The position numbers were made by a program, and so were the translations under genes. A stretch of DNA of 64,000 nt from Ilex aquifolium (lineage: Eukaryota > Streptophyta > Magnoliopsida > Aquifoliales > Aquifoliaceae): positions 11,094,744 to 11,158,743 of the forward strand of contig OX637393.1 in NCBI GenBank assembly GCA_951799425.1, written 5' to 3'. Below the pieces are notes generated by a model. It was not told the DNA's origin. It worked only from the letters and a program-made list of their open reading frames with translations, and did no database searches. Each line of letters opens with the position of its first letter. Position 1 is the first letter of the stretch. Positions 34,333 through 44,518 of this stretch are shown piece after piece.

Positions 34333-35754
34333 TCAGAGGATACAGTGTTTAGCTTGAATCTGACTTTGTGGAGGTTTAGGTTGAGATGAAAACTTTTCCT
34401 TTTCTGACATACTCAAGGACTGGGTCAATTTAGCTAAATGACTCTTGATGTCTTCAATACTTTGTGAAGTTTGAGCTTTAAACTCATTAAATGCTTGAGT
34501 TGTTTGATTATTAAAACTCATTAGACTCTGAATAAATTGATTCATAGTATCTTCTAGAGTCCTTCTATGAGGAGGTTGATAAGGTTGATATTGTTGTTGA
34601 TTCTGTGACTGTGGTGGACCTTGTGTTTGATTTGTAGGTTATGTATTTTTCCAACTAAAATTTGGATGATTTCTTCATCATGGATTGTAAGTTTCAGAAT
34701 ATGGATTTTGATAAGGCTTATTATAAGTTGGAATAGCGTTAGATTGTTCAATCAGAATTTCTTTAAATGCAGGTATAGTTGGACATTCTCCAGTAGGATG
34801 TCCTGACAACGCACAAATTTCACATGTTTGGTCATTAGAAGAAACAACAGACACTTGCTTAATTTTTTTCATCTCTAAGGCCTCTAATTTTCAAGATAAA
34901 CTAGCCATTTTATCTCTTAAATCATCATCTTCTTTTAATATATATTTTCCTCTTTCGGATGTAGATGACTTAGTTTCAACAATATTTGAAGAAGTCGAGT
35001 CCCACATCTGGGAACTTTCAGAAATAGTATCAAAAAATTGGAATGCTTCCTCAGGGTTTTTACTCATAAATTCTTCTTGGGCCACCATTTCAACAAATTG
35101 TCGCATTGCAGATGGAAGAGCATCATAAAAGAAACCAACTAAAGTCCAATTTTCAAATGCATGATGTGGACAAGTTTGGAGAAGATATTTAAATCTTTCC
35201 TAACATTGATAAAAATTTTCCCCTTCTTTTATAGAAAAATTCATTATTTGACGTCTTAATGCATTTGTACGATGCACATGAATTTTTGTTTTTAAAAACT
35301 CAGTTTGCAGAACTTGCCAATTTGTAATAGAATTTGCTCTTAAAGAATTAAGCCATTGTTTAGCTTTATCTTTTGAGGAAAAAGGACAAAGCTTTAATCG
35401 CGCCATTTCAGAACTATCTTGCAGAGTTCCACAGACTTCCTAAAATTATTTCATATGAATATAAGGGTTTTTAGTTTCCAAACCATGGAATTGAGATAAT
35501 AACTGTATTGTTCTTGGCTTAATATTAAGATTTGGAGAGTCTGTTGGAAAAGCAAAACATGACGGGACATTAGTTCGTGTGGGATGTAAATATTCTCTTA
35601 ATGGCCGAATATTTTGAACTACTTCTTGCTCTTGTTCTTGTTCCCTAGGTACGTTTTGAGCCATACTTAATTCAAATGATGTTTGGGTAGATGAAGATGA
35701 TGAAGACGACGGAGATGACTGATTTACAGAACCTACCGATGAATGAACAAACAT
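34333..35754 (-). pseudogene. gag: Athila gag
   Basis: On the minus strand it starts at 35754 (MFVHSSVGSVNQSSPSSSSS), with a Ser-rich then Glu/Gln-rich N-terminus. The capsid domain at 35406-35200 reads MARLKLCPFSSKDKAKQWLN, NWQVLQTEFL and IKEGENFYQ, then a stop. It resumes with LLQTCPHHAFENWTLVGFFY and a segment at 35106-34891. The zinc knuckle CEICALSGHPTGECP is at about 34835-34790. A last segment at 34545-34333 is Gln/Ser-rich and helical (SIEDIKSHLAKLTQSLSM). About five stops or shifts break it. Confidence 0.9.
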
Positions 35755-35840
35755 AAACTATTAGAAGTAGACAAACAATTTATAAACATATAATACAAGG
35801 AAAAAACTTCCCTATTATATTTAATTTCAAATTACCGTAA

Positions 35841-35859
35841 CTCCCCAACAACGGCGCCA
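35841..35859 (-). other. Primer-binding site, Athila element
   Basis: On the minus strand, TGGCGCCGTTGTTGGGGAG lies six bases after the 5' LTR. It matches the Athila-type site, commonly ascribed to tRNA-Asp, with two C-to-T differences from the commonest form. Confidence 0.85.
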
Positions 35860-35865
35860 AAAACT

Positions 35866-37516
35866 TGTTTCGACTTGTTTTTGTATCATACACCCAAGTA
35901 TAAGTGGTCAAATTATAGTTTTCTCGGTTTAAGTCCAAGATCGATCCCACAAAGAGTTTTAATAATTCGAATTTAAAATAAAAACAATAAAGTTGTTGTT
36001 AATGTAGCGAACATAAGATAGCTTGTGGTGTGACCTTAGATTGATAACTAGTCTAATTAAATAAAGTGCGTAAATAGATTGTTAAATACAATAATATGAA
36101 AGATACCATTCAGTTTAAAGATCCCATATGCTTTATCTTGGTTAAGTACTGGAAATGCCACCTTACAACAATTAACTTCCCTGTCACTTGGAAAGTTAAC
36201 CGGTAGGTCTGATGTATATTAAACCATAACACATCAACTTCTTAGGTTAGCTGGTGGTATAAGTAACAATTGACTAATTTAAGTATACAAGAAGGACAAG
36301 CCATTCATGAGGAATACTGAAATTACTCGATTGTCAGTTTAATATTATGTATCAGTTAAACGACCCTAGTGAACTAGAAGGACGGGCCATTCAAGTGGAT
36401 CACTTAGGTCAATAATATGACAACATTATATACCAGTTAAACGACCCTAGTGAACCAGAAGGACAAGCCATTCAAGTGAATCACTTAGATTATTAATCTG
36501 ATAGTGTTATATACCATGCAACAGTAAAACATCCCCAGTGAACCTGGAGGTTAAGCCATTTCGTTGGAACACCGTAGATATTCGACCGACAGGTTAATGA
36601 TTCACTGATGACATAATTCTGGGCTACGTAGTAACACCAAATTACGTACTTCACTGCATCATGCATGAAGTTCATAATAATATATAGTATAATAGAGTAT
36701 ATATAAATATAACCATCCATCTATTAAGGGAGGTATAAATATATATATGTATATATATATATATATAATAACCAGTATTATACATATGTTTACCCTTCGC
36801 TGAAGGGTATAAGTAAACTACTCACGCTCCATTGCTATAGACAAGCAAGAAGTGCGGGTAATTCTCATTACAGTATTAAATAGAATACAGACACGGATAC
36901 TTCTTTTGCAAGGAATAACTGTAACACAACCACCCTTAATATTGATTAAAATATAAAGGTGACGGTAGTTCAACTTTCCAAGTGGAAAGATATAACAGAA
37001 ATGTAGAAATACAGAGTTTTGAGTGGAGAGTAGGTCGAACCGGATCTAGAATATTTCTTTGACTTTCTCTTTTTTCTCTCTTTTCTTTCTCTTCTTCTTC
37101 TTTTTGTCTTTATTCTCTCCTGGAGCTCCTCCCTATGGCCGGCTGGAAAATGAAGAAGGCTGCCCTATTTATAGGAAAAAGGAAGCAGGAGGTGGAAGAT
37201 CAACATGAGCCGCCAAGAGGGACTGTCCGGACGCCAACACCACCGTCCGGACTGTGGTGCCTTGCTGGATGCTGATTCTCTTGTTGTGCTGGCCATTTCT
37301 TGGTTATTTTACATTTGCCTCTCTTGTTGTTTTAAGCTTTGATAAATTGTTTCTTTATACTTTCGGGCAATTCCGCACAAAACCCTGAAATTTCAAACAA
37401 TATACATATAAAACCCTAGTTTACGCACAAACCCTAATTGACAGTTTTTAATTGTTTTATCTTACAAATTTAACTTATTTAATTATTCTAATTTATATAG
37501 TACTTAGGGTTAATCA
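35866..37516 (-). repeat. 5' LTR of the Athila element
   Basis: 1651 bases, TGTTTCGACTTG to GGTTAATCA on the plus strand, pairing with 25922-27633. It lacks about 60 bases of the AT microsatellite found in the other LTR. The minus-strand TATA is at 37164-37176. Confidence 0.95.
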
Positions 37517-37521
37517 GAGAG

Positions 37522-37905
37522 TGCAAAGGGGCGATGGGTGGATGAACTCTAGGAGTACTACGGGCCTACCGAACTACCCCAAGAAGCCCCATGGGTGAGA
37601 TCCATTTATCCTTAGCTTATGTGACAGAGGTGGTCATACCGGTCAAAATTGGGGTACACTCCCTCAGGGTCCAACACCATGACCCTACCACTAATGAAGA
37701 AGGCCTCCGCATCAACCTCGACTTGGTAAAGGAGGAGAGAGAGATAGCCATGCTCAGGAATACAGAGTACAAGCGTGGCGTGACCAAGTACTACAACTCG
37801 AGGGTGAAGCCTTACTCTTTCTTGCCTGATGACTTAGTCCCTCCTCGAAAGGAGGAGGAACATCAGCACTGTGGACCAACCGCCAAAGAGAAAAAAATGT
37901 CATAA
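37522..37905 (+). pseudogene. Tat integrase, C-terminal part after the insertion
   Basis: TGCAAAGGGGCGATGGGTGG continues KTRLE as SAKGRWVDEL, the usual Tat wording. The frame at 37591-37840 gives GEIHLSLAYVTEVVIPVKIG, INLDLVKEEREIAMLRNTEY and VKPYSFLPDDLV. After DDLV, near 37838, the expected GPY/F-type end is missing and the frame runs into sequence that reads better on the other strand as the antisense ORF. A deletion probably joined the two. The stop is at 37905. Confidence 0.85.
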
Positions 37906-38190
37906 TCACCCTCCAACCGTTGGGAGTCAACCTCCCTGGAGCCAATGATAGGTGTCCCATAATTCGATAGATGTGATCGGGGTATGGAAAACCTCAACCC
38001 CGCCTCTAGGACATCCTCGTAAAGAATAATCTCTCCAGAGGAGTCGTAACACGCCAGCTCATCCCTCTCGGCCTGGCGACACATAACAGTCGGAGGAATG
38101 CAATATGAAGATATGATGCAGGCGACGTCATCATCATAGTATATGGAGCTAAATATCGAAGATACCTTCGACCCGTCGCCTTCGACATCT
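37840..38190 (-). pseudogene. Antisense ORF of the Tat element, Transposase_28-like domain
   Basis: On the minus strand, from about 38190: SSIFSSIYYDDDVACIISSY, then CIPPTVMCRQAERDELACYD, then SSGEIILYEDVLEAGLRFSI. After a one-base shift near 37960 it continues LAPGRLTPNGWRVIMTFFSL and WRLVHSADVPPPFEE, ending near 37850. The pattern Y.IP..V..R, E..LYED.L.AGLRF, LAPGQL.PNGWR is that of the putative gypsy type transposon family (Pfam Transposase_28). It lies downstream of integrase and opposite to it, as extra antisense ORFs do in several Tat-group elements. Function unknown. It is cut upstream by the element at 38341. Confidence 0.8.
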
Positions 38191-38340
38191 CCTTTGCCTC
38201 ATCGCGAAGTATGTGTAACATCCACCATACTGCCTTTGCCACCTCGGGCGCCTGACAAAACAGAAGACAATAAAGGTGAATGGGCATCAAAGTTAACAAG
38301 GGTCTAACAACCAAAGTTATAGGTGAAAATGGTACCTTGC

Positions 38341-40259
38341 CAATGAGCGCGTAATATTACATATTTAACGGCCTTATGACATGTATTTTAACTTAACTTT
38401 GCATTTAATTACTTAGAGTTCGTCGAATTTGTGAATAATGTGGAAATTTTGATGTTGTAGGTAATCATAAAGTAATTGATGGCTTTCGAAACCTTGCAAC
38501 TATGTATGGATGAGTGGTGAATATATGGACACATTACATGAGGATTTGGAGGCTTAAAAGTGAAAGAAATAAAGGAGGTATCGGTACTTGGTAACATAGG
38601 TACCGGCACCCACACTATTTGGTATCGGTACCTCGGTATGCCCCATATTTGACCATGATGCACTTCGAATCTGAAAACATGCAAAACATGAAAGTTGTAG
38701 ATATGGATGTCCTTTGTCTTGTGTCAAAATTTGAACCTAATCAGACGGTGAGATCCAAAGTTATGACACATTTATGAAAACTGGTCCTGAGCTTGCATCC
38801 CCCTTACGACCTACCGGTAGAAGGAAACCAAAACCTACTGGTAGGTTTTGCACACTGGAGTTGGACCTACTGGAAACCTACCGGAAGGTTTTGCTTACTG
38901 GAACAAAACCTACCGGTAGGTTTTGTCATCGACCTACCTGTAGGTTTTGCTGACACACGCCAGAACCTGCAACTTAAACTCTACCTGCTTGGGGGGTCCA
39001 CCTCTGCTTCTCCCACATATCCCCTGACATATTCTACATACAAGCATGCCTCCCTACACCTAGGATCTGACTTTGGAAGAAAGAGCATGGAAGAGGAAGA
39101 GAGAGAAAGAGGGAGGCATGGTGGGTTGCAGGCATGGCCTGTCCTTGCTTGTGTAAGTGTCCAACCCCTTCCCTATGCTTGGATGTCAGCTCTCACAGAC
39201 CATGGAGGGGGTATGGACGAATTTGGACCAAGTCTTACACTATAATTTAGATTTTACAAGCTTGAGAAAGAGAGGTTACCTAAGCTTAGGAGTAGTATAG
39301 AGAGAGAAGCTCAAGGAGGAAGATGAAGTTAGAGAAAGCTGGGTTTTCATATTTCTTTACCATTTTCAGTGTTGTAAGCTTTAAAATTACTTGTAATGTT
39401 TCCCCCTTTCACTTAAAACTATTTTATTCAAGTTGTATGCAAGTTTAGCTAGTTGTTTTTAGCATTCAAATTTCTACATTTGGGTATTTACTTTCAATAT
39501 TTGTATTTGGTCATGAATGCTATTTCACTTGTAGTTTAACTCTTTTCTTTCATTAGTACAAGTTCGATGCTTCATTTCTCTACCATGTCTCTTTACATTA
39601 TGCATGTCTTTGCATAGATTATCAGTAGCTAAGCTTTTAGTTGGCTAATCCAAAGGAGATTTCCTCTTGGATATGCTAAATTAACTCTCCTTCATTCATC
39701 CTCGTAGTGTAAGGTGTTTCATTTGACTAGGTTGAGTGCGGATGTGGTTGTGAGCTCTTGATACACTGTAGAGTTGTCATGGGGTATGCTTGATCCTACA
39801 CCTCCACATTAGTCCCTCACTTCCTACGAATCAATCAAGCACCGAGACACCATTGGTAGAATGTTTTGAGTTGATTTGGAATTCCCATTGGAATGACCCT
39901 TTCGGATTAGCCAACCTTGTTTTCATTGCATTTTTCACAAAAACTGCAATCACCAAAACATAAACTCCAAGATTTTACACTTTTTTTTATTTCTTTACAA
40001 AATCACCTTCACCAAAATTCAACCTTCCTTCCCTGAGGAGACGACCTTGGAATACCCATTTCAAGTAAAACACGACATTTGCAAGTCTCTCTTCGCTTGG
40101 GGGGCACTTTTGCACACACACAGAGATTTTCATTCACACACACGTTTTCTTCATTGCTTGCATTTGAACCCGAGGGAGAGTGACAATCACCTACACACAT
40201 AAGCCATATATACATTCGAGGGTTCGTGTTTGGAGATTAGGGTGAACTCAAGTCAAGCA
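38341..40259 (+). repeat. 5' LTR of the non-autonomous element
   Basis: 1919 bases. It contains the CCTACCGGTAGG palindrome cluster at 38808-38950, CT-rich sequence after it, and ends AAGTCAAGCA at 40259. Against the second LTR it has 27 extra bases near 38455. ORFs inside it (for example 38793-39245) are LTR sequence, not genes. Confidence 0.9.
38808..38950. repeat. Palindromic CCTACCGGTAGG array
   Basis: About six exact or near copies of ACCTACCGGTAGGTTTTG in U3. The second LTR has the same set at about 43720-43860. Compare the CCTTCCGGAAGG array at 161-350 in an unrelated LTR. Confidence 0.9.
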
Positions 40260-40263
40260 TTTT

Positions 40264-40285
40264 TAGCGCCATTGCCGGGGAAGGT
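40264..40285 (+). other. Primer-binding site of the non-autonomous element
   Basis: TAGCGCCATTGCCGGGGAAG lies four bases after the LTR. It is the Athila/Tat-type TGGCGCCGTTGCCGGGGA with two G-to-A changes. Confidence 0.85.
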
Positions 40286-40390
40286 TAAGCGTCGAGTTCG
40301 AAGGTGATTTAGGACGGCATAGGTAAGTCTCGTGATTTTCATCATGAGCCAAGGTATGTCGTTTCATTTGTAAATAGTTTGTTGTAGTTT

Positions 40391-41047
40391 GTGTTTTGTG
40401 TTATGTTTTCTAATTTTTATGATAATGTGTTAAATGCCCTAAATTTTGAAAATATGTGTGAGATTTGTGATGAGTATGAGCACTTCGCTAGTGAGTACCC
40501 ATTAAATTATACGGTTCAAGACTTTGCATTCGAAGGATCAATTTCAACATTGGGCCCCAAAAATTTTTACTCCGACCATTATGTTGCAAAGAGTTATCCG
40601 AGTTATGGTTGGGAGAACGAACCTTATAATTTTTCATCTGATCTCACACCACCAAATGAATTTTGCCACTATCCAACATATGAGGACTCAACCGAACAAG
40701 AATTGGAAAATACTCTTTGCGAGTTTATGCTATACCAAATGGAAGTCAATGCCCAAGTAGCTCAACAATTTTTTGAAATTAGAGATGACCTTATTGCATT
40801 GACTAATGTCATAATTACTAATTGTGAAAAACAACATCTTGAGCATAGTCAATGTATTGAGGATGATCATTTCTATGGAATGCAAATTGATGTTGAATCT
40901 CCCACCACTCTTGATTGTGAAAAATTTAATGAAGTTATTATCTCACATGAGGCTAATAAGCCCAAGGTCACTTTTTCATCAAAGAGTGGTGTTGAGGTTC
41001 ACAATTTCCAACTTGGGAAGGGCATTGAAATGGAGTTAAGTATATAA
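40391..41047 (+). CDS. 218-residue ORF of the non-autonomous element, gag-knuckle relic
   Basis: The only sizeable ORF of the element, open from 40391 to 41047. Near its start MCEICDEYEHFASEYP resembles the CCHC knuckle of plant gag (compare CEICALSGHPTGECP in the Athila gag) but the last Cys is Tyr. The next 80 residues are rich in Tyr, Pro, Asn and Phe (SYGWENEPYNFSSDL), like the linker after the knuckle in Athila-type gag. The last part is acidic and helical with many Cys. There are no pol motifs. Whether a protein is made is unknown. The frame is open in an otherwise decayed neighbourhood, which may hint at use or at youth. Confidence 0.55.
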   Translation: MFCVMFSNFYDNVLNALNFENMCEICDEYEHFASEYPLNYTVQDFAFEGSISTLGPKNFYSDHYVAKSYPSYGWENEPYNFSSDLTPPNEFCHYPTYEDSTEQELENTLCEFMLYQMEVNAQVAQQFFEIRDDLIALTNVIITNCEKQHLEHSQCIEDDHFYGMQIDVESPTTLDCEKFNEVIISHEANKPKVTFSSKSGVEVHNFQLGKGIEMELSI

Positions 41048-43273
41048 ATTTATAAAGAGAAATTGTACATTCCATTGTTGAAATTGCATAAACTTGTGTG
41101 CACCTCTATTTTGTTGAGAATTTTGAATAATTATCTTTTATATTGTTGGATAGATTGGTTAGGAAAGGCATTTGCACACCAAAAAAATTTTAAAATAAAA
41201 AAAATCAATGGGCGCAAGCTCATATCCGAATTAAAGCCAGATTGACATGAGTCATTTTTTGTTTTGTTTTCATGTACATAGTAGTTAGATTTCTTTTATT
41301 GTTATATTTTTATTTTCATGATATTGTAGTATAGAAGCATGAAGTTGTTTACCTCTTCCAAATTTGGACTCAATTCATTTTGAGTATCATCGTAACAAAT
41401 CTTATTTAGTATTATGTTCGAGTCTAATTTGGGGGGTGTAAACAAAAAATTTTGTGTTTCATTTTCCCTTTAATGTTTATATCAAGAAAAAAAAAAAGAA
41501 AAAAGGGGGTATCTTATTTTCCATGTTACTTTCATTTTTTCTCATTGCATGATTCCTTGTGCATTGAGGACAATGCATAGTTCAAGTTGGGGGGGAGGGG
41601 TGAGGTGCACCATTTACATGTTCCACCACTTTTTGTACAGGACATTTTTTGTGGAAAATATCTAAAATTGAACTATATTCCCCTATCCTAATTGTTATGG
41701 GAGTTGTGATTACTTGATCTTCATTTTCAACTTTAAACACATGAGTACACCATAAAAGTTTATCCTATGCTTGAGTATCACATATGTGTTTTCTTTCGAA
41801 CTCAACCATAGTGCACCTTGAATGTGTTATTTCGACAATTTACTGATTGGATCCACATTTTAGAGCTTGACATACATAGTGGAGATGAAGTAAGTACCCA
41901 TGTGAGCTTTAGTGCCAATCCTTGTTGGAGGGAACTTACATTTACTCAAAAGAACAATTTTTTAAATTCAAAATTTGTTCAATAATCTCATTATGCTTGT
42001 TTTGGTTAGAGTGCATTGGGGTGGTTGATTGACTTTGTCTTGAAATGCAGTACGCTCTCCCATGTTTACTTAGAAATGATCTTGGGCCATCTTTGACTTA
42101 CTTTGAGCCTTAGCCTTTTTTCTTGCGAATATATTATCCCTAGTGCCGTGATTGAGCGTCGTTGAAAATTCGTTTCCATACCACACAATTGACCAAGCCA
42201 ATGCAAAATGACAAAAATTTACCACACCTTGGTTGCTCCGAGACCAACCATGAGAGATCATAAAGAGAAGGAGTAGTGGTGCGGAAACCCACAAAAAGGG
42301 ATAAAGGATGCGGATTTCAAAAGTTTTGAATGGAAAAGAAAGAAAAATCCAAGAAAAAGGAGAGAATAAGGGGTGAAAGAAGATGAGAATGAGAAAAGAT
42401 AAAGGAAAATGTTAAGGAAAAGAAAGAAAAAGAAACAAAAGTGAGTGAAGGTGTTAAGCTGAAGATTCCACAAAAAAGGGAAGTTTTTGACAATAAAGGT
42501 CATCCCCTCGGAATAGCCCTCTATCCTTCATTTCACTTGCCTTAATATCACCCCAAGGCCTCATTACAACCCTTGAAAGTCCTAAATGATCTAGAGAAAG
42601 CATGGGGAAAACATACCTTTAAAGAAAAAAGGGAAGTTGATTTTGCTATCTAGTGCCCTAACATTCCATTCATGATATTATGCCAAGTTCGTTTCAATTG
42701 TTATGCATGCACATCATTTTTGGATTATATGTGAGCATTTTGGTTTGTGCATAAGATTCTATCTCACATATACACATGGAGAGCATGCTCGGATAATCAT
42801 TGAGTTATTCATTTTTTAGGGAAACCCTTCGTGAGTTTTGCAACAAAGCTGAATTTGGATAGCTAAGTGAATGTGGATTCCGTTGAGTAAAATGCTTAAA
42901 TTACATATTCATTTCACACACACACGAGTTTTGAAAGGAAATGTGTAGATGGATACTCTAGAATAGCATTTAAGGCTATGATGTGATTCATGTGTGATTA
43001 GTTCGGGTGCATTGGACAAAGCTATTTTTGACATCCCAGTGCTAGTTAGGATATGGTCATATGTTTCTAATGTTGGATATGAGGGAAAGAAGTTTGTAGG
43101 TACCTTCACTGGAAACCTTCATGAGATAAAACTCGTCCACTAGGGATCACCTAAGGGTTTAAAGGTTTGTTGCATATGTTAAATGCAATAGTAGAATTAG
43201 AATAGGTTTATTTTTGGTTGCCTAATTTTTACATTTAGTTTTCTAGGGACTAGCAAAGCTAAGTTGGGGGCTG
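41048..43273 (+). other. 3' non-coding region of the non-autonomous element
   Basis: A small frame at 41063-41245 follows the ORF but shows no family. A G-rich tract (AAGTTGGGGGGGAGGGGTGAGG) at about 41584-41606 is a second polypurine-like site. Purine-rich sequence at about 42300-42450 and the block at 43090-43190 match the Athila 3' region. The final polypurine tract is at 43256-43271. The minus ORF at 42258-42503 is only the complement of the purine tract. Confidence 0.75.
41560..41577 (+). other. Perfect hairpin before an internal polypurine tract
   Basis: TGCATTG, loop AGGA, CAATGCA: seven paired bases, ten bases before CAAGTTGGGGGGG. GCATTGAGGACAATGC wording at this place is familiar from 3' regions of plant Gypsy elements (from memory), so it may be a conserved RNA element. 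Confidence 0.6.
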
Positions 43274-44518
43274 TGATGAGCGAGTAATATTGCATATTTA
43301 ACGGCCTCATTACATTTATTTTAACTTAACTTTGCATTTAATTACTTAGAGTTCGTCGAATTTGTAAATAATGTGGAAATTTAATTGATGACTTTCGGAA
43401 CCCTACAACTATGCATGAATGAGTGGTGAAGATATGGACACATTACATGAGAATTTGGAGGCTTAAAAGTGAAAGAAATCAAGGAGGTATCGGTACTTGG
43501 TAACATAGGTACCGGCACCCACACCATTGGGTATCGGTACCTCGGTATTACCCATTTTTGACCATGATCCACTTCAAATATGAAAAAGTGAAAAACATGA
43601 AATTTGTAGAATTGGATGTCCTCTGTCTTGTGTCAAAAGTTTAGCTCAACCGAACAGTAAGATCAAAAGTTTTGGCAAATTTTTGAAAACTGGTCCTGAG
43701 CTTGCATACCCCTTACGACCTACCGGTAGAATGAAACCAAAACCTACCGGTAGGTTTTGCACACTAGAGTTGGACCTACTGGAAACCCATCGGAAGGTTT
43801 TGCTTACTGGAACAAAATCTACTGGTAGGTTTTATCATCGACCTACCGGTAGGTTTTGCTGACACACGCCAGAACCTGCAACTCAGACTCCACCTGCTTG
43901 GGGGGCCAACCTCTGCTTCTCCCACACATCCCCTGACATATTCTATATAAAATCATGCCTCCATACACCTAGGATCTGAATTTGGAAGAAAGAGCATTGA
44001 AGAGAAAGAAAGAGAAAGAGGGAGGCATGGTGGGTTGCAAGCATGGCCTATCCTTGCTTGTGTAAGTGTCCAACCCCTTCCCTATGCTTGGATGTCAGCT
44101 CTCACAGACCATGGAGGGGGTATGGACGAATTTGGACCAAGTCTTACACTATAATTCAGATTTTACAAGCTTGAGAGAGAGAGGTTACCTAAGCTTAGGA
44201 GTAGTATAGAGTGAGATGCTCAAGGAGGAAGATGAAGTTAGAGAAAGAAAGCTGGGTTTTCATATTTCTTTACCATTTTCAGTGTTGTAAGCTTTAAAAT
44301 TACTTGTAATCTTTACCCCTTTCATTTCAAACTCTTTTATTCAAGTTGTATGCAAGTTTAGCTAGTTGTTTTTAGCATTCAAATTTCTACATTTGGGTAT
44401 TTGCTTTCAATATTTGTATTTTGGTCATGAATGCTATTTCACTTGTAGTTTAACTCTTTTCTTTCATTAATGCAAGTTACATGCTGCATTTATCTAACAC
44501 GTCTCTTTACATTATGCA

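Larger units (their letters stand above)
25922..37516 (-). mobile_element. Athila-lineage Gypsy element, integrase missing
   Basis: An 11.6-kb minus-strand element with LTRs at 35866-37516 (5') and 25922-27633 (3'), a TGGCGCCGTTG primer site, gag, protease, reverse transcriptase, RNase H, an env-like third ORF and a polypurine tract. GAGAG at 25917-25921 and 37517-37521 is a perfect target duplication. The LTRs differ at about 12 of the first 250 bases, so it is clearly younger than the Tat host. Integrase cannot be found between RNase H (about 31750) and the third ORF (30503). That RT block and the env-like ORF are typical of Athila. Confidence 0.95.

Noticed and set aside
38793..39245. 150-residue ORF as a gene
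   Set aside because: It reads the palindrome array and leader of an LTR; the second LTR copy does not keep the frame.
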